Shown: positions 43,196 through 52,574, numbered from the stretch's first letter. The stretch: DNA of 64,000 bases from Metabacillus indicus LMG 22858 (GCF_000708755.2 NZ_JGVU02000007.1:124001-188000), one strand, 5' to 3'. Numbers and translations are program-made. Notes: generated from the letters alone by a model not told the origin.

Positions 43196-43240
43196 GTGAT
43201 TTTCCGACCTCTCTTTCAGCTATCCCCTATTATAGTAAGA

Positions 43241-44584
43241 TTACTGAACAAAAGAAAGAAGGTATTCATCCTGCAAAAGCACCTCATAATGGCCCTCTCC
43301 GTTTTTGATGACGTTAACAGATGCCTTTACAGGCGGCTCAAGCGGAACCGGTCCTTTGAAGCGATTCGCTGATGCTGTTATCAGCTCATCCACAAATTCT
43401 TCGTTTGTCAGCTCGCCGTTCTGCTGCTTTTGCATGACCGGCTGCACAGCTTCTGCGAGAAGACGGTTTTCACTGAAGCCCTGGATTTCAAGATCAACCG
43501 TATATGAGTCGGAGCCAGGATTATAGACTGCACCATTCACTTTATATTTGGTTTGCTTGATTGCCGCCAGGAATCCTTCTGTGTAGAGATTGATTTGGTC
43601 CTCCGAAACGGCAGCAGGCAAGCCCTGAAAGTTATTCGCCGTATTGGATTTATAGATTTCTACAAAAGCAGACTTCTGGAAGTCTCCTCTTTTTCTAACA
43701 GCTTCCTGATCAGGTGCCTCAGGGTGACGTTTCATAAACTCATCCGTATTCTGATAAACCGTTGCCTGGATCAGTGCATCGACATATTCGGCTGCTTCCT
43801 GAGCTGATGCTTCCTGTTCAGGTGTTGCCTCTGGTTTGGCCTCAGCCGTGACCGCTCGGATGCTGTCAATCGTGTTATAAGCATAAGCGTGTGTTTTGTT
43901 CACACTCTGCTCCTGCGTTTTCCCGTTTACTTCAAGAGAAAATGCGTGGTTTCTTTTCATTTCTTTCACACGAGATGTTTCTTTATCAACCGTCACCTCG
44001 AGCTCAAACCCTTTTCCTTTTATGGATGAGATGTCCACTTCTGATATGCCTGCTTCTTTTTGAATTCCGGTATAGTAATCTTTCGTCAAATCACTCATCA
44101 GTTTCTTCGCTTCTTCTGATGAGCCTTCATATGTAAGGATGTATTCACTGTCTGTTTCTTCAAGCTTCAATTTTTCCGAAAAATCGGGATCGTATTTTTC
44201 ATAGAAGGCAAGCGGATTTTTGTGCAGGTCAAACTCATACTGCTCGACATAGAGCATATAATCGCTGAGTCTTCCTTCGAGCACCTCTTTTTTCGTGCCA
44301 TCATCAAAGGTGACTCCATCTTTGCCCGATGAGATTTTAGTGATTCGCTCCCCGTCGTCATATTCCGAATAGGAAAGGCCCTTTTCAAGATCCAGCTGCC
44401 TGGTTCCTTTCAGATCGTAGTCATCAGGTGAGGCTGCTTTTTCTTTAAACTTAATCTCCATCGTTTTCACGTCTTTATATGCTTTTTCCATATCAGAAGA
44501 CGCTTCTTCTGCGGTTTTCCCCCCGCACGCTGCAAGCAATAGTGCCATCCCTGCAACGATCAGCCACCCTGTCATTCTTTTCAT
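43241..44584 (-). CDS. Two-domain surface lipoprotein
   Basis: 447-residue lipoprotein. The signal sequence MKRMTGWLIVAGMALLLAAC ends in a lipobox (LAAC). Residues about 25-230 resemble LolA/LppX-type (DUF6612-like) folds seen in Bacillus lipoproteins (MEKAYKDVKTMEIKFKEKA; GRLSDYMLYVEQYEF); residues about 255-440 look like the DUF5105 type (ALIQATVYQNTDEFMK). Start is fixed by GGGAGG 7 bases upstream. Ligand and role unknown; similar proteins bind hydrophobic molecules. Confidence 0.7.
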   Translation of the reverse strand: MKRMTGWLIVAGMALLLAACGGKTAEEASSDMEKAYKDVKTMEIKFKEKAASPDDYDLKGTRQLDLEKGLSYSEYDDGERITKISSGKDGVTFDDGTKKEVLEGRLSDYMLYVEQYEFDLHKNPLAFYEKYDPDFSEKLKLEETDSEYILTYEGSSEEAKKLMSDLTKDYYTGIQKEAGISEVDISSIKGKGFELEVTVDKETSRVKEMKRNHAFSLEVNGKTQEQSVNKTHAYAYNTIDSIRAVTAEAKPEATPEQEASAQEAAEYVDALIQATVYQNTDEFMKRHPEAPDQEAVRKRGDFQKSAFVEIYKSNTANNFQGLPAAVSEDQINLYTEGFLAAIKQTKYKVNGAVYNPGSDSYTVDLEIQGFSENRLLAEAVQPVMQKQQNGELTNEEFVDELITASANRFKGPVPLEPPVKASVNVIKNGEGHYEVLLQDEYLLSFVQ

Positions 44585-44680
44585 GTCAATCCTCCCAGTT
44601 TTCATAGATTCCAATTTTACCATGTGAACTAGTAAGTATTTACACTTATTTTCCAATAATTAAACTATTTTTTCCATAAA

Positions 44681-44707
44681 AAAACCCTCACTTGAAAAAG
44701 CGGGGTT
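44681..44707 (-). terminator. Weak terminator after the 97-codon gene
   Basis: AACCC/GGGTT with part-paired inner bases and a run of seven T residues on the minus strand. Confidence 0.55.
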
Positions 44708-44712
44708 CATCA

Positions 44713-45006
44713 TTATCTCGCCTTGCAGATCCGGTTGAGCTTTCCGCTTTCATGATCCACTGCAAAATAATAGTCCGGCCAGCATCCGTCAGCATCTGCC
44801 TCCTTATATCCGCAGACAACAGCGGCTTCTGCCATCGTATGAGAACATAAATAAAGAAATGAGTAGCCTTCAGGACTTGGCACATGAAACACCTGATTCC
44901 CATCTACATCATAGCCGACAAGGTACTCCGGGGCATCTTCCTTTTCCCCTGCAAGCGCCAAAACCCTTCTGGCACTCGGGTAAAACCGTTCTTGAAGAAT
45001 TTTCAT
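44713..45006 (-). CDS. Conserved-looking small protein of unknown function
   Basis: 97-residue soluble protein with LVGYDVDGNQVFHVPSPEG and a Cys-containing tail (VCGYKEADADGCWPDYYFAVD). Not recognised. The start is uncertain: AAGGGG is 14 bases before the ATG and only 5 before a TTG three codons upstream. It stands alone between two genes on different strands. Confidence 0.5.
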   Translation of the reverse strand: MKILQERFYPSARRVLALAGEKEDAPEYLVGYDVDGNQVFHVPSPEGYSFLYLCSHTMAEAAVVCGYKEADADGCWPDYYFAVDHESGKLNRICKAR

Positions 45007-45166
45007 AGCAAGCAAGTCCACCCCTTGAAATATAGTTCGATACCACTAAGCAGCATATATCTACAGGTTTATTTACCCAGTTTTTCACATTCCTAACGAG
45101 AAAAACAAGAAATAAAAAACAAAAAATTCTGTTAAGATAAACCTATTGATAAAGGGAGGAATGACG

Positions 45167-46129
45167 GTGTCTAAAAGAAAAATGATTATCGCACAAGATT
45201 TGCAGGAGAAACATCTTACTGAGATCAGGGAGCTTGCTTCAGGCTGGGAGGTAATCGCCGGGCGGGATGAGTCTGTTTGGAGGAGCCATCTGGCTGACGC
45301 TGAGATTATTGCCGGCTGGAAAAAGGGGATGGAGGAGACATGCCTCCATGAATCATCCAAATTGCGCTGGGTGCAGTCATGGAGTGCCGGGGTAAACAGC
45401 ATGCCGCTTCAAGCTTTGGCAAAGAAAGAAGTGCTTCTAACAAGCGCAAATGGCGTTCATGCAAACCCCATTTCCGAAACCATTTTTGCTCTTATGCTCG
45501 GATTAACAAGGAAAATTCATGCCTATGTCCGCAATCAAAGCGAGAAAAAATGGCACCATGAGAACATGAAGCTTGAAATTCACGGCAAAACGCTTGGTGT
45601 GATTGGTGTTGGCGCAATCGGGCAGGAAACAGCCAAAATCGCAAAAGCTTTCGAAATGACTGTTCTTGGCGTGAGGCATTCAGGCAAACCCGCAGATTTT
45701 GTGGATGAAATGTATACCCAGGGTGACCTCAACACCATTCTGCCAAGATGTGATTATGTAGCTGTGACCGTGCCGTTGACGTCAGACACAGAACGCCTTT
45801 TTACATATGAACAATTTAAACAGATGAAGCCTTCTGCTTACTTCATCAATATTGGCCGCGGTGAAGTGGTTGAAGAAGCAGCGCTTATACAGGCTCTTGC
45901 GGAAAATGAAATTGCAGGAGCAGGCCTTGATGTGTTTGAACACGAGCCGCTTGGGGTAAAAAGTCCATTGTGGGAGTTTGAGAATGTCATTATCACCCCC
46001 CATACCTCCGGATCAACGGAGTTTTACAACGAGCGCCTTACAGAGAACATCCTGATTCCAAACTTGAAAACCTACCTGTCAGATCGCGTCCCATCTGTAA
46101 ATTTTGTCGATTACAAAAAAGGATACTGA
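45167..46129 (+). CDS. D-isomer-specific 2-hydroxyacid dehydrogenase
   Basis: 320-residue NAD(P)-dependent dehydrogenase of the SerA/Ldh-D superfamily. The Rossmann motif reads GVIGVGAIGQETAKIAKAF; catalytic Arg is in NIGRGEVVEEAAL region upstream motif, the Glu in DVFEHEPL and the His in ITPHTSGST. Start is GTG because GGGAGG lies 7 bases before it, whereas the ATG at 45161 is too close. The substrate (glyoxylate, hydroxypyruvate or other 2-oxoacid) cannot be told. It is followed 88 bp later by the MurE paralogue in the same direction. Confidence 0.85.
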   Translation: MSKRKMIIAQDLQEKHLTEIRELASGWEVIAGRDESVWRSHLADAEIIAGWKKGMEETCLHESSKLRWVQSWSAGVNSMPLQALAKKEVLLTSANGVHANPISETIFALMLGLTRKIHAYVRNQSEKKWHHENMKLEIHGKTLGVIGVGAIGQETAKIAKAFEMTVLGVRHSGKPADFVDEMYTQGDLNTILPRCDYVAVTVPLTSDTERLFTYEQFKQMKPSAYFINIGRGEVVEEAALIQALAENEIAGAGLDVFEHEPLGVKSPLWEFENVIITPHTSGSTEFYNERLTENILIPNLKTYLSDRVPSVNFVDYKKGY

Positions 46130-46217
46130 CAGTCTGAAATTTTAAGTATAGGAAGAGCGCTTGTATTGGAAAATAAAAAAACGAATACAAATCTGGATTC
46201 ATAAATGAGGAACCTAC

Positions 46218-47732
46218 ATGAACATACAGTTTAATGATCTGGAAAACGTGGCGTTTAAACAGATTTTCGGACAAGCCTCACAGGAAATCACAAGCCTGTC
46301 CTTTCACTCTAAACAAGTCAAACCCGGTGGACTTTTCTTCAGTATTGTCGGCGGCGAGCATGACGGGCACCAGTACATCGACGAGGCCATTTCGCGCGGT
46401 GCTTCTGCTGTAGTCGGAACCAGCCATGAAAAGCTTGAATCACTGAGCAAACATTACCCTGAGCATACCTTTCTTCTTGCAGACAATGTCCGTGAAACAA
46501 TGGCACAGTTTGCAAAAATGTTTTATGGCTGCTCAGATGAAAAGCTGAAAACCGTCGGAGTAACCGGCACAAACGGAAAAACAACCGTTGCGGCATACGT
46601 ACGCTCCCTCCTGACACTGCTGGGTCTTCCTGCCGGTTCGGTAGGAACAACAGGCATTTGGGCTTCAACCCATAAGCTATCTTATAAAAAAAGCACGCCT
46701 ACTACACCTGAATCAACCGATCTTCACCAAATTTTCCATGACCTCCTCGAGCTCGGAGACAAAGCGGCGGTGATGGAGGTATCCTCCATAGCAACGGACC
46801 AGAAAAGGGTTCACGGCATGGAGTTTGATACAGCCATTCTAACCAATTTTTCTGAAGAGCACCTGGAGTACCATAAAACGATGGAACATTATAAAAAGTG
46901 CAAGCTTGCTCTTTTTGAACAATCTAAAACAGCCGTCATCAACATTGACGACATGGAAATGGGCGCAGACCTTGCAGAAACATTCCAGGGACGGAAGATT
47001 ACGTACAGTCTCGTACCGGGAAGCGGAGCTGATTTGTGCGCAGAGGACATCTCGTTTTCAGATGTCGGCAGCTCGTTCACACTGATATACAAGGGCCAGC
47101 GCCACCATGCAGCTGTGCCTGTGTTTGGCACCTATAATATCGCCAATGCTCTTTCTGCCATTGGAACTGCCCTGCTTTTCGGATATAAAATAACGAATAT
47201 TCTTCAGGTCCTTCCAATGCTGGAAAGTCCTGAAGGCCGTTTCCAAGTCATTACAGGCCCTGACAACAAGAAAATCATCCTGGACTACGCCCATACACCG
47301 GTTGCGCTGACACGGCTTGTGGAAGAGGTCAAAAAAATGAAGTACAACCGTCTGATCGTCATGATTGCCGGAATCGGAATCAGGGATTTCAACAAAATGC
47401 CGAAAATGGCTGCTGCCATTGAAGGGCACGCGGATGAAGTGATCGTTACCGTGGACCACCCTGGACACCACGATCCGCAAATCATCATTGATCAGGTGAT
47501 GAAAGGATTTACCGAACCTAAATCCCCGAATATAAAAGCGGCACTTACCCGCAAAGAAGGGGTTATGGCTTCACTTGCAGCTGGAGCACCGGATGATATC
47601 ATCCTTCTCACCAGCGGCTGCATCAACGGAGCCCAAATCGTCAAAGGAATGGAAATCCCTCACTCAGATGAAGAGATTATTCAGTCCCATTACGATTCAT
47701 ATTCAGAAGTACGCCATGAGCTTGAAGCCTAA
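46218..47732 (+). CDS. Divergent MurE-type Mur ligase
   Basis: 504-residue ATP-dependent Mur ligase. P-loop [25 protein letters not shown] with the Mg/UDP contact region, [17 protein letters not shown] (carbamylated Lys region) and central-domain [12 protein letters not shown] identify the MurE class. In place of the meso-diaminopimelate signature DNPR it has [11 protein letters not shown], so the specificity Arg is lost. It is therefore probably not the cell-wall housekeeping MurE and may ligate a different amino acid or peptide. No other cell-wall gene adjoins. The upstream ribosome site (GAGGAACCTAC) is modest. Confidence 0.82.
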   Translation: MNIQFNDLENVAFKQIFGQASQEITSLSFHSKQVKPGGLFFSIVGGEHDGHQYIDEAISRGASAVVGTSHEKLESLSKHYPEHTFLLADNVRETMAQFAKMFYGCSDEKLKTVGVTGTNGKTTVAAYVRSLLTLLGLPAGSVGTTGIWASTHKLSYKKSTPTTPESTDLHQIFHDLLELGDKAAVMEVSSIATDQKRVHGMEFDTAILTNFSEEHLEYHKTMEHYKKCKLALFEQSKTAVINIDDMEMGADLAETFQGRKITYSLVPGSGADLCAEDISFSDVGSSFTLIYKGQRHHAAVPVFGTYNIANALSAIGTALLFGYKITNILQVLPMLESPEGRFQVITGPDNKKIILDYAHTPVALTRLVEEVKKMKYNRLIVMIAGIGIRDFNKMPKMAAAIEGHADEVIVTVDHPGHHDPQIIIDQVMKGFTEPKSPNIKAALTRKEGVMASLAAGAPDDIILLTSGCINGAQIVKGMEIPHSDEEIIQSHYDSYSEVRHELEA

Positions 47733-47748
47733 AGCCCATGGCTTTTTT
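47725..47748 (+). terminator. Terminator of the MurE-like gene
   Basis: AAGCC and GGCTT with a 10-base loop followed by TTTTG; overlaps the stop codon. Short stem. Confidence 0.5.
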
Positions 47749-47835
47749 GCGCGCAATTGGGCAGCCGCCCTGTCACCATGGGCAGAACCGCATAGGCTAA
47801 TGAAGGATTCACTAATAAAAAGGAGACTTCAACCT

Positions 47836-48225
47836 ATGAACCCATACCATTTTTATCAAGGCTATGTGCCTCAGCAAACCGACTATTACATGAACTATCA
47901 ATACAATCCCTATCAGCCTCAATACCAGCAGGATCAGTTACAGCAGGATCAATTGGACCCAGACCGCCAGCCGTTTCAATTTCAGTCACTCGAAAGAAGG
48001 ATTAACCAGCTTGAAAGACAAAACGAGCAGCAGTCCAGAGAAATAAACCGTCAAAATCAGGAAATTCGCAACCTCCGCCGCGAACTCAACCAGACAAACC
48101 AGGAAGTCACACGACTCAACCAGGTTGTCGAACGCCACACAAGACGACTCAACCGCCTGAACCAGCGCCTGAGAGCCGTCGAAAACAGACTGAACATACC
48201 GTTTACAGCTGAGGATGGATTCTAA
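47836..48225 (+). CDS. Tyr/Gln-rich coiled-coil protein, spore-surface-like
   Basis: 129-residue protein. The N-terminal 45 residues are rich in Tyr, Pro and Gln ([31 protein letters not shown]), as in some spore coat proteins. Residues about 50-125 form an Arg/Asn/Gln coiled coil with seven-residue periodicity ([19 protein letters not shown] ... [19 protein letters not shown]). GGAG lies 10 bases before the ATG. Not assigned to a known gene; a coat or crust role is a guess from composition. Confidence 0.65.
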   Translation: MNPYHFYQGYVPQQTDYYMNYQYNPYQPQYQQDQLQQDQLDPDRQPFQFQSLERRINQLERQNEQQSREINRQNQEIRNLRRELNQTNQEVTRLNQVVERHTRRLNRLNQRLRAVENRLNIPFTAEDGF

Positions 48226-48229
48226 TTAG

Positions 48230-48369
48230 AAAAGCGGAATCAGCCGTTTAGCTCCGACAGGCAGAAAAGAAATCCCCCGAAAAGTCCGGGTTTGACTTTT
48301 TGGGGGATTTTGTTCTGGCGGAGGAGCTGGCTGATGGAGCTGGACACCAGAAAAGCGGAGTCGCTTTTT
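48230..48369. repeat. Long palindromic element, copy B
   Basis: Stems ATCAGCC/GGCTGAT, AGCTCC/GGAGCT, AATCCCCC/GGGGGATT and AAAAGTC/GACTTTT around CGGGTTT, then a local AAAAGCG/CGCTTTTT hairpin that can act as terminator of the coiled-coil gene. The internal stretches (CCGAYAGGCAGAWAAG; TTGTTCTGRCRGAGG) and apex match copy A at 37.8 kb while the stem bases differ but stay paired. Confidence 0.85.
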
Positions 48370-48441
48370 CCAATCCTATTTTCTTATTCACCCGCCTTCG
48401 ATTACAATAAACGATATAATCAATTGTAAAGGGGCGGGCAT

Positions 48442-50187
48442 ATGTTTGAACTTCTCATCACCATGCTCGAACGCCTGGGCATTATCGTAACGATTGCCTT
48501 TATACTAACGAGGTTCCGATTCTTCAGGAGCATGATGTATCAGGACAGGCTTGACCGGAGCCAGCAGTATAAGGCCATTTTGTTTTTTGGCTTCTTTGGC
48601 ATTACAGGAACCTATTCGGGTCTTTCGCTGAGTACGGAAACGATGGAATTCGGCCGTTTTGCATCGGGACTCGCTGCGGATGAGGCTATTGCCAATTCGA
48701 GGGTCATTGGAATTGTCCTTGCCGGTCTTCTTGGAGGATATAAAGTTGGGATTGGCGCGGGATTAATTGCGGGAGTTCACCGCTTTACACTTGGAGGATT
48801 CACCTCCCTTTCCTGCGGCCTTGCTGCTATTTTAGCAGGACTGATTGCAGGTGCCTTTTACCGGAAAAATACTCATGTAAAGCTGTCGTCCGCTTTTATA
48901 ATCGGAGTTCTTGCTGAAACTGTTCAGATGCTCGTCATTCTCGCTGTTTCAAAGCCATTTGACAAAGCGCTTTCACTTGTCGAGATGATTGGCCTCCCTA
49001 TGATTTTGGCGAATGGTCTTGGATCTGCGCTCTTTCTCCTGATCATTAAAAATGTCGTGAACGAAGAAGAAAAAGCAGGTGCTCTGCAGGCTCAAAAAAC
49101 TCTCAGGATTGCTAACCAGACTCTATCTCACCTGAGAAGTGGCATGAATACCACATCTGCCCGCGAAGTATGTGAAATCCTGCATAGAGAAATTAAGACG
49201 AGTGCTGTCGCCATGACCAACAAAACTGAAATCCTTGCTCACACAGGGCTCGGAAATGATCATCACACAGCAAACAGTCCCATTCAGACTCAAATGACGA
49301 AGGACGTCATCCAACAAGGAAAACTCGTTGTGGCGGAAGAAAGAGCCATTCACTGCATTCATAAAGATTGTCCTCTCGGCGCTGCTGTCATTGCCCCGCT
49401 GAAACAAAGAGGAGAAACAATCGGCACCCTTAAATTTTATTTTCAGTCAAAAAAAGAAATTACCGACGTGAACATGGAACTGATATCGGGTCTGAGCAGC
49501 CTGCTCGAAAACCAGCTGGAACTGGCTGAAGCGGAGAAGGCATATCAGTTAGCCAAGGAAGCAGAAATTAAGGCTTTGCAGGCACAGATCAGTCCTCATT
49601 TTTTGTTCAATTCCCTTAACACCATTGTTTCTCTTATTCGGATTGACCCTTCTAAAGCAAGGAAGCTTCTCATCTCCCTTTCTCACTTTCTGCGGTCAAA
49701 CCTTAATGCGACGACCGTAACGATGACGACGCTCGAACAGGAGCTTGAGCATATTAAGGCTTATCTTGCAATTGAAGAAACGCGGTTCGTTGATAAATTG
49801 ACTGTTCTTTATGAGATAGACGAAGCAGCCCTTATGGTCAGGCTTCCTCCATTGAGCCTGCAGCCAATCGTAGAAAATGCAGTGAAACACGGCATTAAAG
49901 AGAAAGAAAAAGATTGCCTGATTAAGCTGTCTATTCAAAGGGAGCAGGATGGAACCCACGTCAGTGTGATAGACAATGGCAACGGGATAGCGTCAAATCG
50001 CTTAGGAAAGCTTGGAAAAGAAGCCTTGCATTCTGAAAGCGGAACCGGACTTGGCCTTTACAATGTAAACCGCAGGCTGTCGATGGTCTTTGGACAAGGC
50101 TCTGCCCTAAATGTAAAGAGCTCTCCCGGTGCAGGAACAGAAATTCAATTTTTCATCCCTGATTCGGAGGAAAACAAACGTGGATAA
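48442..50187 (+). CDS. lytS: LytS-type membrane sensor histidine kinase
   Basis: 581-residue sensor kinase. The first about 200 residues form the 5TMR_LytS membrane domain (GLSLSTETMEFGRFASGLAADEAIANSRV; GVHRFTLGGFTS), then a GAF-like domain (about 225-360), the histidine-kinase box LQAQISPHFLFNSLNTI (phosphoacceptor His) and the ATPase NGIASNRLG ... GTGLGLYNVNRRL. It pairs with the overlapping lytT gene. LytS relatives (BtsS, YpdA, B. subtilis LytS) respond to pyruvate. The ATG follows AAAGGGGCGGG. Confidence 0.92.
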   Translation: MFELLITMLERLGIIVTIAFILTRFRFFRSMMYQDRLDRSQQYKAILFFGFFGITGTYSGLSLSTETMEFGRFASGLAADEAIANSRVIGIVLAGLLGGYKVGIGAGLIAGVHRFTLGGFTSLSCGLAAILAGLIAGAFYRKNTHVKLSSAFIIGVLAETVQMLVILAVSKPFDKALSLVEMIGLPMILANGLGSALFLLIIKNVVNEEEKAGALQAQKTLRIANQTLSHLRSGMNTTSAREVCEILHREIKTSAVAMTNKTEILAHTGLGNDHHTANSPIQTQMTKDVIQQGKLVVAEERAIHCIHKDCPLGAAVIAPLKQRGETIGTLKFYFQSKKEITDVNMELISGLSSLLENQLELAEAEKAYQLAKEAEIKALQAQISPHFLFNSLNTIVSLIRIDPSKARKLLISLSHFLRSNLNATTVTMTTLEQELEHIKAYLAIEETRFVDKLTVLYEIDEAALMVRLPPLSLQPIVENAVKHGIKEKEKDCLIKLSIQREQDGTHVSVIDNGNGIASNRLGKLGKEALHSESGTGLGLYNVNRRLSMVFGQGSALNVKSSPGAGTEIQFFIPDSEENKRG

Positions 50188-50911
50188 AATTAAAATCATA
50201 CTTGCAGATGATGAAAGGTACAGCAGGGAGGAACTTAGGCATCTTCTCAGTGAGTACACGTGTATAGAAATTGCAGACGAGGCGGATAACGGTGAAGCTG
50301 CAGTCATGAAAGCTCTTAAACATCAGCCGCACGCCGTTTTTTTAGATGTAGAAATGCCGAAGATGAACGGAATGGAAGCAGCCAAGTCACTGATGGAACT
50401 AAAAAAGCCTCCGCTGATCATTTTCGCCACGGCCTATCCTCAATTTGCTGCCGAAGCTTTTAGATATGAAGCGATTGATTACTTGCTGAAACCATATGAT
50501 GAAGAACAGCTGAAGCGGACCGTGCAGAGAATCCAAAGGCTTGTTCAGCCCGCCGGTTCAGATATCGGTTCAGCTCTTCCTGCCAAGCTTGCGATTGAAA
50601 CAGAGGGTGAGATTTTTTATCTGGATCCAAAAGACATTCTGTACATATACCGTGATGAAAAAGCGACAAAAGTGGTAACAAAAAACGAAAGCTACTATAC
50701 GAAGACACTGCTCAAAGACCTGGAAGCAAAGCTTGCTCCTTTCCGTTTTTTCAGAATTCATAAGAGTTATCTCGTCAACCTGGAGTATGCGGCAAAGCTT
50801 ACCCCCTGGTTCAATGGCGCTTACCAGCTTGAGCTTACAGGCACAACAGAAGTCCTTGGAGTCAGCAGAAACTATGTGAAAGCATTAAGAGAACGGCTTG
50901 AAATCCATTAA
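50180..50911 (+). CDS. lytT: LytTR-family response regulator
   Basis: 243-residue regulator: receiver domain (KIILADDERYSREELRHLL, phosphoacceptor Asp in VFLDVEMPKMNG, Lys in DYLLKPYDEEQL) and C-terminal LytTR DNA-binding domain (DPKDILYIYRDEKATKVVT ... RIHKSYLVNLEYA). Starts with GTG inside the lytS 3' end (8-base overlap), with GGAGG upstream. A direct repeat downstream suits binding before the CstA-family gene. Confidence 0.92.
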   Translation: MDKIKIILADDERYSREELRHLLSEYTCIEIADEADNGEAAVMKALKHQPHAVFLDVEMPKMNGMEAAKSLMELKKPPLIIFATAYPQFAAEAFRYEAIDYLLKPYDEEQLKRTVQRIQRLVQPAGSDIGSALPAKLAIETEGEIFYLDPKDILYIYRDEKATKVVTKNESYYTKTLLKDLEAKLAPFRFFRIHKSYLVNLEYAAKLTPWFNGAYQLELTGTTEVLGVSRNYVKALRERLEIH

Positions 50912-50914
50912 CAG

Positions 50915-50938
50915 CACCTGGCATTCCCAGGTGTTTTT
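50915..50938 (+). terminator. Terminator of lytST
   Basis: CACCTGG and CCAGGTG with a 5-base loop followed by TTTTTCC. It separates lytST from the transporter gene, so the latter has its own promoter. Confidence 0.8.
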
Positions 50939-50963
50939 CCTTTTGCAGGTCACAGCCCTGTAT

Positions 50964-50993
50964 CTGCATCTTATCCCCGGATTCCTGCATCTT
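50964..50993 (+). promoter_or_regulatory. Candidate LytT binding site: direct repeat
   Basis: CTGCATCTT at 50964 and again at 50985, 21 bp apart (two helical turns), about 11 bases before the predicted -35 position of the CstA-family gene. LytTR regulators usually bind such spaced direct repeats. Confidence 0.55.
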
Positions 50994-51027
50994 GTTTGTA
51001 AAACCTCCACGATCCCCTGTAGTGCTT

Positions 51028-51049
51028 TATACTTATGTAAACGCATACA
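51028..51049 (+). promoter_or_regulatory. -10 element and cre (CcpA) site of the CstA-family gene
   Basis: TATACT at 51028-51033 without a good -35 (activator-dependent type) is followed at 51035-51049 by ATGTAAACGCATACA, which fits the cre consensus WTGNAANCGNWNNCW at every fixed position. Overlap with the transcription start would permit carbon-catabolite repression. Confidence 0.55.
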
Positions 51050-51066
51050 AAATAAGGAGGGTTATC

Positions 51067-52518
51067 ATGTATACTTTTTTAGCCGGGGTTGTCCTTTTAA
51101 TTGTTGGTTACTTTACGTACGGAAAATTTGTTGAAAAAGTGTTCGGTGTGAATGAAGGCAGAACAACGCCTGCATACACGCATCAGGATGGTGTCGATTA
51201 TCTCCCGATGAACACGAAGAAAAACTCGCTGATCCAGCTTCTCAATATTGCTGGAGTCGGCCCGATTTTTGGTCCGATCATGGGAGCCCTTTACGGACCT
51301 GTCGCATTCCTCTGGATTGTACTCGGATGTATCTTCGCAGGTGCTGTCCATGACTATTTAACAGGAATGATTTCAATCCGAAACCGCGGTGCGCATTTGC
51401 CTGAGCTTGCGGGTAAATTCCTCGGTAAATTTATGAAGCATGTCGTAAACGCATTTGCGATTCTTCTGCTGCTTTTAGTTGGAACTGTTTTCGTCACGGC
51501 TCCGGCAGGTCTTCTCTACAGCCTGATGAATGGCTGGGCTACAATTGGACTTATTTTAGGCGCCATCTTTATTTACTATATTCTTGCAACTCTTCTTCCT
51601 ATTGATAAAATCATCGGAAGATTCTATCCGATTTTCGGTGCGCTTTTGCTGATCAGCGCGATTGGTGTCGGCGGCGGTCTTGTTATAACAGGCGCTCCTA
51701 TTCCTGAACTGACGCTTTCAAATCTTCATCCTGACAATGTGCCGATCTTTCCGTTATTGTTCTTGACGATTTCGTGCGGAGCACTGTCCGGATTCCATGC
51801 GACTCAAACACCGATTATTTCAAGAACGACTCAAAATGAAAAACAGGGCCGTAAAATTTTCTACGGCATGATGATCGCAGAAGGTGTTATTGCTATGATC
51901 TGGGCTGCAGCAGCAATGAGCCTGTTTGATGGAGGCACTGGACTGAATGCCCTTCTTGCTGAAGGCGGACCCGGCGCTGTAGTAAGCGAAGCTTCCACTC
52001 TTATGCTTGGTGCAATCGGCGGAACACTTGCTGTTCTTGGGGTTATCATTCTTCCTATTACATCCGGAGATACTGCATTCCGAAGCGCGCGCATGATCAT
52101 TGCCGACTACTTCAACATTTCACAAAAAAAGGTTGCAAGCCGCCTTTGGATTGCTCTTCCATTGTTCGTTATCTCCTTTGCCCTGACAAAAATCGATTTT
52201 ACGATTCTATGGAGATACTTCTCATGGGCAAACCAATCCACAGCCGTAATTGCCCTGTGGGTTGGAGCGATGTACTTGTTCATCGCGAAGAAAAATTACT
52301 GGATTGCCATGGTGCCTGGCATTTTTATGACCATGGTAACGACAACGTATATTCTTAATGCACCTATAGGATTTGGGTTATCCATGACCGTCTCCTATAT
52401 TGGAGCAGCCATTGCAACAATCGCTGTTATTGTCATCTTCTATGCAGCTGCGAAAAAAGCCAGAGAAAACAACCTTCCTCTCGAAGATGATGTTTCAGGC
52501 TGGAAACAGGTTTCATAA
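51067..52518 (+). CDS. CstA-family transporter linked to LytST
   Basis: 483-residue membrane transporter, shorter than CstA at 7 kb. IAGVGPIFGPIMGALYGPVA and LTISCGALSGFHATQTPIISRTT are the CstA signatures; about 13 helices follow. E. coli has the same arrangement of a LytS/LytTR system (BtsSR) controlling a CstA-family pyruvate importer (BtsT). Start is the ATG after AAGGAGGGTTATC; the frame extends upstream over the promoter, cre site and repeat, which rules out the longer version. Confidence 0.88.
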   Translation: MYTFLAGVVLLIVGYFTYGKFVEKVFGVNEGRTTPAYTHQDGVDYLPMNTKKNSLIQLLNIAGVGPIFGPIMGALYGPVAFLWIVLGCIFAGAVHDYLTGMISIRNRGAHLPELAGKFLGKFMKHVVNAFAILLLLLVGTVFVTAPAGLLYSLMNGWATIGLILGAIFIYYILATLLPIDKIIGRFYPIFGALLLISAIGVGGGLVITGAPIPELTLSNLHPDNVPIFPLLFLTISCGALSGFHATQTPIISRTTQNEKQGRKIFYGMMIAEGVIAMIWAAAAMSLFDGGTGLNALLAEGGPGAVVSEASTLMLGAIGGTLAVLGVIILPITSGDTAFRSARMIIADYFNISQKKVASRLWIALPLFVISFALTKIDFTILWRYFSWANQSTAVIALWVGAMYLFIAKKNYWIAMVPGIFMTMVTTTYILNAPIGFGLSMTVSYIGAAIATIAVIVIFYAAAKKARENNLPLEDDVSGWKQVS

Positions 52519-52537
52519 GAACAACAGCACTAAGCTA

Positions 52538-52574
52538 AAAAAACAGGAATCGGACCATCCGATTCCTGTTTTTT
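52538..52574. terminator. Bidirectional terminator
   Basis: AAAAAACAGGAATCGGA and TCCGATTCCTGTTTTTT, 17-bp perfect stem with a 3-base loop. Serves the transporter and the converging yaaN gene. Confidence 0.93.
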
